This document shows positions 16,972 through 26,194 of a DNA stretch of 43,246 nt, one piece after another (position 1 is the stretch's first letter; each line of letters begins with the position of its first letter). A program made the translations under genes and the position numbers. Location: NCBI GenBank assembly GCA_903873295.1, contig CAIQNV010000030.1:1-43246 (forward strand), read 5' to 3'. The notes beneath the pieces were generated by a model that worked only from the letters and a program-made list of their open reading frames with translations, was not told the DNA's origin and did not search any database. Source of the stretch: an uncultured Elusimicrobia bacterium. Lineage in GTDB: Bacteria > Elusimicrobiota > Elusimicrobia > Elusimicrobiales > UBA9959.

Positions 16972-18255
16972 ATGGACGCTAAAATAAAAAAGATCACCGC
17001 GAGGGAGATCCTTGATTCGCGCGGCTTCCCCACCGTGGAAACCGACATACTGCTGACCGACGGCTCGTTCGGGCGCGCGGCGGTGCCGAGCGGCGCCTCC
17101 ACCGGCACCCATGAAGCGCTGGAAATGCGCGACGGCGGCAAGCGCTACCTCGGCAAGGGCGTGGTAAAAGCCGTAGAGAACGTGAACAAAGCCATCGCCG
17201 CCGAGATCACCGGGCTGAAAGCCGATCAGATCAAGATAGACGAGATGATGATAAAGCTCGACGATACCCAGACGAAGAGCAAGCTGGGCGCCAACGCGAT
17301 CCTCTCCGTCTCCATGGCGCTGGCCCGCGCGGGCGCGGCCTCGGCCAGGCTCCCGCTTTACGCCTACATCCGCAAAGCCTACGGGCTCAAGCATAAGGAT
17401 TTCGTGCTCCCCGCCCCCATGATGAACATCATAAACGGCGGCAAGCACGCGGACTCCGGCATCAGCATACAGGAGTTCATGATAGTCCCCACGGGCGCGG
17501 CGCATTTCACCGACGCGATCCGCATGGGCTGCGAGATCTACCACACGCTTAAGAAGGTCCTGGCCAAGGCCGGCTACAGCACTTCCGTCGGCGACGAGGG
17601 CGGTTTCGCTCCGAAGATATTCACGCACGAGTCCGTGCTGGAAACCATCTGCAACGCTATCAAGGACGCCGGCTACACCTTCAAGGAAGTGCAGATAGCC
17701 CTGGACTCCGCCGCCAGCGAGTTCTTCCAGAACGACCGCTACGTGTTCGAAGGCTCCAACCTGACCTACCAGGAGCTGACCGCCAAATACTCGGAATGGA
17801 AAAAACATTTCCCGATAATCTCCTATGAGGACCCGCTTGCGGAGGATGACTGGGAAGGCTGGGACCACCTCACCAAGCACCTGGCAAAAAAGGCCCGCGT
17901 GGTGGGCGACGATCTGTTCGTCACCAACCCCGAACGCCTGAAGAAAGGCATTGAAGAGGGCGTCGCCAACGCCATCCTGATAAAGCTTAACCAGATAGGG
18001 TCGCTGACCGAGACCGTGCGCGTTATAGAGATGGCTCATAAGGCCGGCTACGCCACCGTGATCTCGCACCGCTCCGGCGAGACCGAGGACGCTTTTATAG
18101 CGGACCTGGCCGTCGCCACCAACGCCGGCGCCATAAAGACCGGCGCGCCGTGCCGCTCCGAGCGCCTGTGCAAGTACAACCAGCTCATCCGCATAGAGGA
18201 AGAGCTGGGCAAGAAGGCCCGCTACGCGAAGGACAGCGTTTTCAAGTTCAAGTGA
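16972..18255 (+). CDS. eno: Enolase
   Basis: 427 residues; dehydrates 2-phosphoglycerate to phosphoenolpyruvate. Present are the N-terminal [13 protein letters not shown], flexible loop [11 protein letters not shown], catalytic acid E209 in GDEGGFAP, catalytic base K338 in LIKLNQIG, metal ligands in ALDSAAS and YEDPL, and [10 protein letters not shown] good ribosome site (AGGAG) precedes the ATG. A terminator follows 12 bases after the stop. Confidence 0.98.
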   Translation: MDAKIKKITAREILDSRGFPTVETDILLTDGSFGRAAVPSGASTGTHEALEMRDGGKRYLGKGVVKAVENVNKAIAAEITGLKADQIKIDEMMIKLDDTQTKSKLGANAILSVSMALARAGAASARLPLYAYIRKAYGLKHKDFVLPAPMMNIINGGKHADSGISIQEFMIVPTGAAHFTDAIRMGCEIYHTLKKVLAKAGYSTSVGDEGGFAPKIFTHESVLETICNAIKDAGYTFKEVQIALDSAASEFFQNDRYVFEGSNLTYQELTAKYSEWKKHFPIISYEDPLAEDDWEGWDHLTKHLAKKARVVGDDLFVTNPERLKKGIEEGVANAILIKLNQIGSLTETVRVIEMAHKAGYATVISHRSGETEDAFIADLAVATNAGAIKTGAPCRSERLCKYNQLIRIEEELGKKARYAKDSVFKFK

Positions 18256-18267
18256 GCGGCCCGCAGC

Positions 18268-18305
18268 AAAAACCCCGTCCGCTTTAAAGCGGACGGGATT
18301 TTTTA
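18268..18305 (+). terminator. Rho-independent terminator after eno
   Basis: An 11-bp stem (18274-18284 with 18287-18297) contains CGTCCGC and its complement and is followed by a T run. It ends the phosphohexomutase-enolase transcript. Confidence 0.88.
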
Positions 18306-18316
18306 TCTAACCCGCG

Positions 18317-18607
18317 ATGAAACCTCTCCGCTTCAAATTCAAGCTGAAATATCTGGCCATCCTGGCTCTGGCCGCCCTTTTGCTGGGCAACCGCGGCTTC
18401 CGCAGCCTTATCAACAATTACCGGGAGTACCGCCGGCTGAAGACGGAAAAAGGGCAGTTGGAGCTGCAGCGCGGAGACCTTGAAAAAAAACTGGAAGAAA
18501 TAAATAAAAAACCTGCGATAGAACAAGCGGCCCGCACAGGGCTCGGCCTGATAAAGCCGGATGAGACCGAATACCGCTTCCCTCCGCCGAAGGAGTCCGA
18601 CAAATGA
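18317..18607 (+). CDS. FtsB/DivIC-like septum formation initiator
   Basis: 96 residues, single-pass membrane protein: a short basic N-terminus, a membrane helix (about 12-24), a heptad coiled coil (YREYRRLKTEKGQLELQRGDL), and a C-terminal motif GLGLIKPDETEYRF typical of FtsB, where the family has LGxxxPGE. In the divisome FtsB pairs with FtsL through the coiled coil. It sits after eno, as in several bacteria, and overlaps the next gene by 4 bases. Confidence 0.85.
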   Translation: MKPLRFKFKLKYLAILALAALLLGNRGFRSLINNYREYRRLKTEKGQLELQRGDLEKKLEEINKKPAIEQAARTGLGLIKPDETEYRFPPPKESDK

Positions 18608-19236
18608 AAATGCGCCAGTTCAAGCTCGGGCCGATGGAGAATTTTTCCTATCTGCTTTGGAACGAGGAGACGAAGGAAGCCGCCCTGATAGACCCGGCCT
18701 GGCAGCCGGAAAAGCTGGCGGAATTCATCAAGAAAGAGGGCTTGCTGTTAAAGTGCATCCTGCTGACCCACGCCCATCCCGACCATGTAAACGGCGTCGC
18801 TTTCTTCACGCTCGCCGACAACAGCTTGCCGGTATATCTCCACGAGGCTGACTACTTCATGCTGGAGGGGAAGCCACCGGCGCTCCGGCCCGCGCGCGAC
18901 GGCGAGAAGATAGAGGCGGGCTCGCTTAAGATAGGCGTGCTGCACACTCCCGGCCACACCCCCGGCTCGGTCTGCTACCAGGCCGGCGGCGGGGTGTATA
19001 CCGGAGACACTCTTTTTGTGGGCGAATGCGGCCGCGTCGACCTGCCCGGCTCGAGCGCGGAAGCCCTGTACGACAGCTTCGTCAGGCTTTCCGCGCTGCC
19101 CGACGGCGCGGCTGTTTACCCCGGCCATTCCTATAACGGCGATAAATCCACTTTCGGCGCACAGAAGGAGTACAACCTGTACCTTAAGCTGGCCAGGGCC
19201 GGCCGCAGGGCGGATTTTTTAAAGGCCGTAGTATGA
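18604..19236 (+). CDS. Metallo-beta-lactamase-fold hydrolase (glyoxalase II-like)
   Basis: 210 residues. Dinuclear metal motif THAHPDH (near 57-63), then HTPGHTPGS, the bridging Asp in TGDTLFVGECGR, and the last His in YPGHSY. Cytoplasmic, probably a thioester hydrolase (hydroxyacylglutathione hydrolase-like); persulfide dioxygenase-type chemistry is an alternative. ATGA overlaps with both neighbours indicate coupled translation. Confidence 0.88.
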   Translation: MKMRQFKLGPMENFSYLLWNEETKEAALIDPAWQPEKLAEFIKKEGLLLKCILLTHAHPDHVNGVAFFTLADNSLPVYLHEADYFMLEGKPPALRPARDGEKIEAGSLKIGVLHTPGHTPGSVCYQAGGGVYTGDTLFVGECGRVDLPGSSAEALYDSFVRLSALPDGAAVYPGHSYNGDKSTFGAQKEYNLYLKLARAGRRADFLKAVV

Positions 19237-19925
19237 ACCGGGAACCTGCCGGCAGGGCAAAGACGCGCGAACTAAAGGGCTGGGCGGCCGTTTCAGACTT
19301 CGACGGGACGATAACGCTGCGCGACGTCGGCGACCATTTGCTGCTGCATTACGGCTTCTCCGACAGAAAAACCATAGAGGCTTCCCACTCGCTTAAAATG
19401 CGCGTGGAAGATTTCATGAAAAGCGCTTTCGCCGGGGCCAGACTTACGGAAGAAATGATAGCCGGCTTCGTGCGTAAAAAAGTGCGCGCCAGGCCGGGGT
19501 TCCGGGAACTTATCCTTTTCTGTAAGTCCCGCGGCATTCCTCTTGAAATAGTCAGCGGCGGCGTAGACCTGTACGCGGACCCTTTTTTTAAAAAGCACGG
19601 CGTAAAAGTAAAATCATTTTTCGGCAAAGCGAGAGTGGTGAAGGGCGGACTTAGGATCACCTATCCCTTTCTGAAGCGCATGGACCTGAGCGCCTTCAAG
19701 GCCTCGAGGGTCGCCGGGATGAAGCGGGCCGGCTATAAAGTAATATTTTTCGGCGACGGCCCGAACGACCTGAAGGCGGCCGCGCTGGCGGACAAAGTCT
19801 ACGCCGCCGGCCGCCTCCTTAAACTTTGCCGGGAGCGGGGCGTCGCGGCTTCCCCTTTGACGGATTTCGGCAAAGCAGTAACCTTTATAAGGAAAATCAC
19901 AACGCTTCCGGCCCCCCGCGCCTGA
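19233..19925 (+). CDS. HAD-family phosphatase (MtnX / phosphoserine-phosphatase-like)
   Basis: 230 residues. HAD motif I SDFDGTIT (nucleophile and acid/base Asp), motif II Ser in EIVSGG, motif III Lys region, motif IV GDGPNDLKAA. The helical cap (DVGDHLLLHYG... EDFMKSAFAG) matches MtnX-like phosphatases that act on phosphorylated small molecules. Substrate unknown. It is translationally coupled to the metallo-hydrolase gene and lies 16 bases before lgt. Confidence 0.85.
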   Translation: MNREPAGRAKTRELKGWAAVSDFDGTITLRDVGDHLLLHYGFSDRKTIEASHSLKMRVEDFMKSAFAGARLTEEMIAGFVRKKVRARPGFRELILFCKSRGIPLEIVSGGVDLYADPFFKKHGVKVKSFFGKARVVKGGLRITYPFLKRMDLSAFKASRVAGMKRAGYKVIFFGDGPNDLKAAALADKVYAAGRLLKLCRERGVAASPLTDFGKAVTFIRKITTLPAPRA

Positions 19926-19941
19926 CTCCCGGCTTCCCCTA

Positions 19942-20739
19942 ATGCACCCTATAATTTTCCAGCTGGGTTCCTTCAAACTTCCCGCCTACGGCCTGCTGGT
20001 GGCCTGCGGCTATCTTGCGGCGATCTTTTATGTTTCCCGCAAGGCGGCGGCCGCCGGCTTGACGAAAGAAGCCCTCTCCGACCTTATCTTCTATTCAGTG
20101 CTATGCGGCATGCTGGGAGCTAAGTTTTTTTACGCCGCGACCTACTGGGGGGATTTCGGGCCGGATTTTTTATCCAGGGCAGCGTACCTGCTGAAGAGCT
20201 TTCAGTACGGTTTTGTTTTTTACGGCGGGCTGCTGTTCGGAGCCGCCGCTTTTTATATTTTATCGCGCCGCAGGAAGCTGAACGTTTTAAGGACGGCCGA
20301 CCTGTTCGCCCCGGCGCTGGCGCTGGGGCACGCCTTCGGCCGGGTCGGATGTTTCCTGGCCGGCTGCTGCCACGGCGGTCCGACTGCCTGCCCGGTAAGC
20401 GTCACCTTCACGAGTCCTGCCTCCGAGGTCAGTTCCGCTTACCTTGGCGTCCCGCTTCATCCGGTCCAGCTCTATGAAGCAGCCGGCAACCTGGTTATCT
20501 TTTTCCTGCTCAACGCCGCGCTGCGCCGCTCCCTCCGCGGAAAAGCGCCTGCCGGAGCTGTAGCGGCGCTTTATGCGGCGCTCTATGCCGCGCTGCGCTT
20601 CTCCCTGGAATTTTTGCGCGGCGACGACCGCGGCGCTCTGCGGCTGGGCCTTTCCCCGGCGCAGCTGATTTCGACGGCGGTCTTCGCCGCCGCGGCGGCG
20701 GCATTTTTGGTACTAAAGGCAAAATATGAAAAAAAATAA
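19942..20739 (+). CDS. lgt: Prolipoprotein diacylglyceryl transferase
   Basis: 265 residues, about seven membrane helices. Transfers diacylglycerol from phosphatidylglycerol to the lipobox cysteine. Signature GRVGCFLAGCCHGG (near 133-146), HPVQLYE and LEFLRGD are all present. Consistent with the lipobox protein encoded at 12923-14098. Its last codons overlap the start of the pseudouridine synthase gene by 14 bases. Confidence 0.96.
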   Translation: MHPIIFQLGSFKLPAYGLLVACGYLAAIFYVSRKAAAAGLTKEALSDLIFYSVLCGMLGAKFFYAATYWGDFGPDFLSRAAYLLKSFQYGFVFYGGLLFGAAAFYILSRRRKLNVLRTADLFAPALALGHAFGRVGCFLAGCCHGGPTACPVSVTFTSPASEVSSAYLGVPLHPVQLYEAAGNLVIFFLLNAALRRSLRGKAPAGAVAALYAALYAALRFSLEFLRGDDRGALRLGLSPAQLISTAVFAAAAAAFLVLKAKYEKK

Positions 20740-21634
20740 GATCATCTATTCCGGAGAGCCCATACGGCTGGACGTCTTCCTGAGCGAGACAGGCGAAAAC
20801 TTTTCACGCTCCTTCGCGCGGCGCCTGGCGGAGGAGGGCCTGGCCACCGTGAACGGCACAAAGAAAAAACCCTCTTACATGCTGACTGACGGGAGCGTGG
20901 TTGAATTTTCTACGCCCGACCCCGATCAAACCCAGGAAGGTTTTGAAGACCTGGTCCTGTTCGAGGACAAGGCGCTGATGGCTGTGAGCAAGCCGGCGGG
21001 ACTGGCGGTTCACCCTAACGCCGCCAATTGGGAGATCAACCCGCGGGCCGCTTTGCTGGGCGAACCTACGCTGGTTTCCATGATCTTTTCGTCCAGGCCT
21101 GAGATGGCAAAAGGCGGGCTGGAACGCCTTGGCCTGGTACACCGCCTGGACCGCGATACCAGCGGCCTGATGCTGCTGGCGAAAACGGCGGAGGCCCAGA
21201 AGGCGCTGTCGGACGGTTTCAGGGAGCGCCTGATGCGGAAGACTTATATAGGCGTCGTCGCGGGCATACCAGCGCAGAGGAAAGGTTCCATCGACGCGCC
21301 CATTGGCCGCGCCAGCGGCTTCAAAAAAATAAAAGTATGGGAGTACGGCCGGGAGGCCCTGACGGAATATACAGTTAAAGAGAAGGGCAAAAGCTGCGCG
21401 CTCCTTGAGATACACCCCCAGACCGGCCGCACAAACCAGATAAGGATACACCTCGCCCACATAGGCCATCCGATAATGGGCGACAAGCTTTACGGCGGGC
21501 CGGCCGCGCCGCGTATGCTGCTTCACTCTCTCAGCCTGGGCTTCGAACACCCTTCCACCGGCAAAAAGACGATGCTCGAAGCCAAATTACCCGAGGACTT
21601 CAAGAAAGCCTGGAAGACCTTAAAAACCAGATAG
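20726..21634 (+). CDS. RluA/RluD-family pseudouridine synthase
   Basis: 302 residues. An N-terminal S4 RNA-binding domain (RLDVFLSETGENFSRS...LATVNG) is followed by the catalytic domain with HRLDRDTSGLML, whose Asp is the catalytic residue, then KTYIGVVAG and TGRTNQIRIHLAHIGHPI. Probably modifies 23S rRNA as RluD does; the exact target is not readable. It is last in the plus-strand run before a repeat and a convergent gene. Confidence 0.93.
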   Translation: MKKNKIIYSGEPIRLDVFLSETGENFSRSFARRLAEEGLATVNGTKKKPSYMLTDGSVVEFSTPDPDQTQEGFEDLVLFEDKALMAVSKPAGLAVHPNAANWEINPRAALLGEPTLVSMIFSSRPEMAKGGLERLGLVHRLDRDTSGLMLLAKTAEAQKALSDGFRERLMRKTYIGVVAGIPAQRKGSIDAPIGRASGFKKIKVWEYGREALTEYTVKEKGKSCALLEIHPQTGRTNQIRIHLAHIGHPIMGDKLYGGPAAPRMLLHSLSLGFEHPSTGKKTMLEAKLPEDFKKAWKTLKTR

Positions 21635-21643
21635 ACAGCGAAA

Positions 21644-21710
21644 AAACCGCGGAGACACGAAGAGCACAGAGGGAAAACTCCGTGGCACTCCGTGGTCTCC
21701 GTGCCTCTAT
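21644..21710. repeat. Dispersed inverted repeat, copy 2
   Basis: The left arm (21644-21673) contains CGCGGAGACACGAAGAGCAC and CAGAGG; the right arm (21678-21710) contains CTCCGTGG twice and GTCTCCGTGCCTCT. The arms fold into a long imperfect hairpin and share arm sequence with copy 1 at 7425-7541. It sits between two convergent genes, so it may act as a terminator-like structure for both. Confidence 0.75.
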
Positions 21711-21725
21711 GGCGCGACCTTTCTT

Positions 21726-23333
21726 TTAGAATTTTGAGACGGAAGCGAAAACCCGGAAATCCAGCCTGGGGAACACGCTGTTCTGCTGCTCAAGGGCCGC
21801 CAGAGCCTGCTCGTCCACTTTCTTCTCGATAACCTCCCCCAGCAGCTTTATGGCGTTAGCGGCGTGCGCCTCAAGACGCCCCTTCGCGTACTCCGCATGC
21901 GAGCCGATATAAAGCAGAAAAGCCCAGTCGGAGGACTGCGCCAGCAGGGTCTCGCGCGCCGCCTGGTTAAGCGCCCTGGAGTTAAGCATCGACAGGTCCT
22001 GATTGCGGAACCGGTTGGCCGTCTCTATCATCTTGTCGGTGGCCGCGTAGACGGCCGGGTAGATAAAATCGTTGGTCTCATTGACCCAGGGATCGAAGTA
22101 ACCGTTCTCCCCCCACGAGGAACTGCCGGGCGTAATTTCCGGCGGCTCCTGGCAGGAGTTGAGGTATTCGGACGGCAGTATGAATTGCAGGGGCAGGCGC
22201 TCCGCCCTTATTTTCCTTATCACCGCCTCCAGGAAAGCCGGCCCCTCGAACCACCAGTGCCCGAACAGCTCCGCGTCGTAGCAGCTCACTATAAGCGGCC
22301 TTGAGCCGCGGGAGGCGTAAAAATCATCGGTCTGCTTCATGCGCTTTGCCAGAAAGTCGGAAGCATGGGCCTCAACCCTTAACAGGGCAGCTTCGGGATC
22401 GTAATACTCCTTGGCGGACAGGTCCGCGCCGGGGCCGGTAATGCGGTAGTACTTAAGGCCCAGCGGCCGCCTGATCCCGTCCGACCCCAGGTAGGGGCGC
22501 ACATACTCATAATCCCCGTCGTAGCCGAGGTCGCGGTAGAATTCCCGGTAGGCGGGGTCGCCCGGGTAGCCGAACTTTGCGCTCCAGACCTCGCGCGAGC
22601 TGGCCGCGTCGCGCGCAAAAAGCCCAAGCCCGTTGGAAGTGCGATAGGGCGAATAGACACCGCCGGGGGCCTGCGGCTCGGCGGAGTCCAGCGAGTGGGA
22701 TTCGGTAAAGATGTAATTGAAGCCGGACAGTTTGATATAGGAATTAAGGCGCGGCTCATAGGCGCATTCAGGCAGCCAGAACCCGGAAGGCTTCCTGTTG
22801 AAGCGTTCCTCATAGTCCTCCGCGGCGGCGGCCAGTTGGGCGCGCACGGCCTCGGGCCTGGCCAGCAGCGGCAGCACGGCGTGCGTGGCCGAGGTGGTGA
22901 TTATTTCTATCTGCCCGGCGTACTGCAGGGCTTTAAGCGGGGTGATCAGGTCGCCGCTGTACTTGTGCATCAGCGCGGCGGCGTCCTCGTAGAGCTTCTG
23001 GTAGAACTTCACCGTTTTAAGCAGGGCGGGGTCGTCCTGCGCGCGTTCAAGTTCCTTCTCGATAAGCTCAAGGCGGGACTCCACGTAGAGCACCAACTTG
23101 TCTTCGAGGGCCTCATTTTCAAGCATCGCCCCCAGCGTGGGAGAAATAGAGACGGCCACCCCGGGCCTTATCCCTTCCGAGGCCAGGCGCTCCAGCACGG
23201 AAATTATAGGGACATAGGTTTCAACCACCGCTTCAAAGAACCAGTTCTCCTCAAGAAAGGCGGAATCCTCGGGATGGTTCACGTACGGCAGATGCGCGTG
23301 AAGCACGAACATCAGGGAGCCGCGCGAGCTCAT
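21726..23333 (-). CDS. GH57 1,4-alpha-glucan branching enzyme
   Basis: 535 residues, cytoplasmic. GH57 N-terminal FVLHAHLPYV (motif I), nucleophile E189 in FWLPECAYEP, acid/base D353 in SCYDAELFGHWWFEG, positions nearly those of characterised archaeal enzymes. The DUF1957-type C-terminal helical region ends with YAKGRLEAHAANAIKLLGE. Introduces alpha-1,6 branches into alpha-glucan. Its start overlaps the DUF4912 gene by 4 bases; this pairing is common in glycogen-making bacteria. Confidence 0.94.
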   Translation of the reverse strand: MSSRGSLMFVLHAHLPYVNHPEDSAFLEENWFFEAVVETYVPIISVLERLASEGIRPGVAVSISPTLGAMLENEALEDKLVLYVESRLELIEKELERAQDDPALLKTVKFYQKLYEDAAALMHKYSGDLITPLKALQYAGQIEIITTSATHAVLPLLARPEAVRAQLAAAAEDYEERFNRKPSGFWLPECAYEPRLNSYIKLSGFNYIFTESHSLDSAEPQAPGGVYSPYRTSNGLGLFARDAASSREVWSAKFGYPGDPAYREFYRDLGYDGDYEYVRPYLGSDGIRRPLGLKYYRITGPGADLSAKEYYDPEAALLRVEAHASDFLAKRMKQTDDFYASRGSRPLIVSCYDAELFGHWWFEGPAFLEAVIRKIRAERLPLQFILPSEYLNSCQEPPEITPGSSSWGENGYFDPWVNETNDFIYPAVYAATDKMIETANRFRNQDLSMLNSRALNQAARETLLAQSSDWAFLLYIGSHAEYAKGRLEAHAANAIKLLGEVIEKKVDEQALAALEQQNSVFPRLDFRVFASVSKF

Positions 23334-23719
23334 GAAAGCACCTTCTTATGAAATTCCAGACTGGCGCAGGCCCGCTCGTCGGCCATCCCGGCCGCCGCCG
23401 GGGCCGCCGCCTGGTTGGATTCCAGCAGCCTTTCCCAGACGCCGTTGCGCAGCGCGTAAAGGGCCGCCTCGCAGTTCCCCCCCCGCTCCGGCACCGGCAG
23501 GTAGGCGCGGCCGGCCAGCCATTGCGCCTTGTGCGCGGCGGCGGCCGTTTTATCCTCGGCATAGCGGACGCGCAGCTCTATCTCCGGAGAAAAGGACGCC
23601 GTACGGAAGGCATCGGCGCGGCTCTCGGAAAACTGCCAGAAGATAAAAAATAAACCCGGGTTCTTCGGGAGAAGCACCAGGCGGTCTTCGGGAGGCAGCG
23701 GCTTCGCAAGTTGCGGCAT
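23330..23719 (-). CDS. DUF4912 domain protein
   Basis: 129 residues. The DUF4912 core is RLVLLPKNPGLFFIFWQFSE, followed by ELRVRY and the later AQWLAGRAYLPVPERGG segment. It may be a carbohydrate-binding-like partner of the branching enzyme encoded in the overlapping gene downstream; function is not established. A TATA-like sequence directly precedes the ATG and there is no clear ribosome site. Confidence 0.78.
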   Translation of the reverse strand: MPQLAKPLPPEDRLVLLPKNPGLFFIFWQFSESRADAFRTASFSPEIELRVRYAEDKTAAAAHKAQWLAGRAYLPVPERGGNCEAALYALRNGVWERLLESNQAAAPAAAGMADERACASLEFHKKVLS

Positions 23720-23834
23720 AAGTATAATCTACTAAATTTCACCGCAATTAAAAATATTTTTTTCGCGGCCTTTTTTTTATATCATAATATCAGGCGGACA
23801 GAGCGTCAGATTAAGCCGTCTCAAGGAGCCACAC

Positions 23835-24869
23835 ATGAAAGCTATAGTGAAAATCTCCCGCACCCGCGGCGCCAGCTACCGCGACGTCGAAGTCCCGGAG
23901 ATCAAGAAGGACGAACTGCTTATCCGCGTCACCGCGGCCTCTATAGGCCCGGGAGACCTGGCTATTCACAATTCAGCCGGCCCGGACTGCGCCGCCCCCG
24001 CGCTGCCCTTCATCTTCGGCCAGGAGTTCTGCGGCGAGGTGGTGGAGATAGGCTCGCTGGCCAAAGGGTTCGAAAAAGGCGACTTCATATCCGTGGAGTC
24101 CCACATTTTCTGCGGCGTCTGCGGCCAGTGCCGCAACGACCAGCGGCACATCTGCCAGAACCTGCGGGTGATCGGGCGCGACGTCCCGGGCGGGCTTGCC
24201 GAATATGCCGCCGTCCCCGCGCGCTGCTCGTGGAAACACACCGACGATTCGCTGAAGGACATCGGGGCGATAATGGAACCCTTCGGCAGCTCGGTACACG
24301 CCGTATTGGCTGATGACCTGGTAGGGCGGACCGTGCTGATCTCAGGCTGCGCGCCGCAGGGCCTTTTTGCCGCCGCCATAGCCAAAGCCGGCGGGGCCAA
24401 GCGCGTGATCGCGCTTGACCCCTCGGATTACCGCCGGAGGCTGGCCGTTAAAATGGGGGCCTGCACCGCCATCGACCCCTCCGCCGGGAACTGCCTGGCG
24501 AAGATAACCAAGGTCTGCGGCCCCGAAGGCGTTGACGCCGTGATAGAGATGAGCGGCGGCGCGAGAGCCGTGGAGCTGGGCCTGAAGGCCCTGCGGCCCG
24601 GCGGGCGCTTTGTGGCTTTCGGGCTGCCCGTCACGAACCTCAGCCTGGACTATGCCGGCGATATAGTGAAGCGCGGCATACGCCTGGAGGGCGTCGCCGG
24701 AAGGGAGATCTTCCGCAGCTGGTACAAGATGGAGAGCCTGCTGAAATCCGGGGCGGTGAATCCAAGGCCGGCCCTCACACACCGGTTCAGCTTCAAGGAT
24801 TTTTCTAAAGCCTTCGCGCTCATAAACTCAAAGGAACAGAAGTGCGGGAAGATTATTCTGACGCCGTAA
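23835..24869 (+). CDS. Threonine 3-dehydrogenase homologue lacking catalytic residues
   Basis: 344 residues, collinear with E. coli Tdh over its full length (from memory of that sequence), including the ending FRSWYKMESLLKSG...THRFS. The structural zinc cysteines are kept (C93, C96, C99, C107). The catalytic residues are not: Cys38, Thr40 and His43 become Gly38, Gly40 and Ala43, and His63 becomes Gln (FGQE); Glu64 remains. The Rossmann glycine motif is GCAPQG rather than GxGxxG. It has a good AAGGAG ribosome site and no frameshift, so it is maintained. It is convergent with a Kbl-type gene, which in many bacteria is the Tdh partner. Threonine dehydrogenase activity is doubtful. Confidence 0.85.
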   Translation: MKAIVKISRTRGASYRDVEVPEIKKDELLIRVTAASIGPGDLAIHNSAGPDCAAPALPFIFGQEFCGEVVEIGSLAKGFEKGDFISVESHIFCGVCGQCRNDQRHICQNLRVIGRDVPGGLAEYAAVPARCSWKHTDDSLKDIGAIMEPFGSSVHAVLADDLVGRTVLISGCAPQGLFAAAIAKAGGAKRVIALDPSDYRRRLAVKMGACTAIDPSAGNCLAKITKVCGPEGVDAVIEMSGGARAVELGLKALRPGGRFVAFGLPVTNLSLDYAGDIVKRGIRLEGVAGREIFRSWYKMESLLKSGAVNPRPALTHRFSFKDFSKAFALINSKEQKCGKIILTP

Positions 24870-24886
24870 AGGACAGGTCGTAATTT

Positions 24887-24924
24887 AAGGCGCCCGGCTT
24901 TACTAAAAAGCCGGGCGCCTTTTT
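24887..24924. terminator. Bidirectional Rho-independent terminator
   Basis: A 14-bp perfect stem (24887-24900 with 24908-24921) with core GGCGCCCGGC, a 7-base loop and T run. It serves the Tdh-like gene and the convergent Kbl-type gene. Confidence 0.92.
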
Positions 24925-24945
24925 AACAACACCGCTTCAGGAGCG

Positions 24946-26193
24946 TTACAGTCCGTACATGGCGACAATTTCCTCTTTGGTCTTCCCCAATATCCCATAC
25001 TTCTTCCCCACCTTGATGAAAGCGGCCAGGGCTTTGTCCAGGTGGTGCGTCTCATGCGCGGCCGAGAGCTGCGTGCGGATACGGGCCTGGCCCTTCGGGA
25101 CGACCGGGAAGAAGAAGCCGATGGCGTAAATCCCCTCGTCAAAAAGATCGCGGGAAAAGTCCTGGGCGAGCTTAGCGTTGAACAGCATGACCGGCACGAT
25201 CGGGGTGTCGCCGTTTTTAAGGACGAAGCCGGCCTCGGTTAATCCTTTGCGCCAGTAGGCCGCATTTTTCTCCAGCTTATCCCTGAGCTCGGTGCTTTTA
25301 GAGAGAAGATCAAGAACCCGGAGCACCCCCGAGACCACTACGGGCGCTATCGTATTCGAGAAGAGGTAGGGACGGGCCTTCTGCCGGCACAGCTCCACGA
25401 TTTCCTTTCTGCCCGAGACGCACCCGCCTGAGGCGCCGCCAAGCGCCTTGCCGAAGGTGGTGGTAATAATGTCTATTTTCCCCACGACCCCGTATTTCTC
25501 GTGCGTTCCCCGCCCGGTCTTGCCGATAAAACCGCTTGAGTGGGATTCGTCCACAAAGAGCATGGCGCCGTACTTCTCGCACAGGGCGGCCATCGTGTCA
25601 AGCGGGGGCGTGTCGCCGTCCATCGAAAAAACTCCGTCCGTAATAACTACCATCAGGCGCTTGTCGGAGTGAAGCTTAAGCTTCTCCTCCAGATGCTCCA
25701 TGTTGGCGTGCTTAAAGGTATCCCGCTGGGCCTTGCAGAGCCTGATGCCGTCTACGATGGAGGCGTGGACCAGGCGGTCGGAGATCATCACGTCGGAGTC
25801 GTCCAAGATCGCCTCAAAAACCCCGGCATTGGCGTCCATGCAGGAGGGGAACAGGATCGTATCTTCAGTGCCGAGGAACTCGGTCATGCGCCGCTCAAGC
25901 TCCCTGTGGATATCCTGCGTGCCGCAGATGAAGCGCACCGAGGACATCCCGTAGCCGCGGGTGTCCAGGCCCGTGCGCGCGGCCTGGATCACGTCGGGGT
26001 GGCTGGAGAGGCCGAGATAGTTATTGGCGCACATATTTATTACTTTTTTATGCGCCGCGCCGGCCGGGAACTCGACCTCTATGTCCGCGCCCTGCGCGGA
26101 GTGGATGTAGCGCTCAACCTTAAAAATGCCGGCGCTGCGGAGCGCGTCGAGGTCCTTCTGGTAGTGTTCGCGAACAGGATTGGTAAAGGCCAT
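24946..26193 (-). CDS. kbl: Kbl-type alpha-oxoamine synthase (2-amino-3-ketobutyrate CoA ligase)
   Basis: 415 residues, PLP-dependent fold type I. CANNYLGLSSHPDV, YGMSSVRFICGTQDIH, PLP-contacting D215 in FVDESHSSG, Schiff-base K249 in TTTFGKALGGASGG, and a C-terminal PVVPKGQARIRTQLSAAH. All closely follow Kbl, which cleaves or forms 2-amino-3-ketobutyrate with glycine and acetyl-CoA. However, the gene is directly behind an ACP gene (one base), an acyl-CoA synthetase and acpS. Alpha-oxoamine synthases next to ACPs, such as serine palmitoyltransferases, use acyl-ACP, and some were first annotated as Kbl. Family certain; substrate open. Confidence 0.9.
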   Translation of the reverse strand: MAFTNPVREHYQKDLDALRSAGIFKVERYIHSAQGADIEVEFPAGAAHKKVINMCANNYLGLSSHPDVIQAARTGLDTRGYGMSSVRFICGTQDIHRELERRMTEFLGTEDTILFPSCMDANAGVFEAILDDSDVMISDRLVHASIVDGIRLCKAQRDTFKHANMEHLEEKLKLHSDKRLMVVITDGVFSMDGDTPPLDTMAALCEKYGAMLFVDESHSSGFIGKTGRGTHEKYGVVGKIDIITTTFGKALGGASGGCVSGRKEIVELCRQKARPYLFSNTIAPVVVSGVLRVLDLLSKSTELRDKLEKNAAYWRKGLTEAGFVLKNGDTPIVPVMLFNAKLAQDFSRDLFDEGIYAIGFFFPVVPKGQARIRTQLSAAHETHHLDKALAAFIKVGKKYGILGKTKEEIVAMYGL

Positions 26194-26194
26194 A

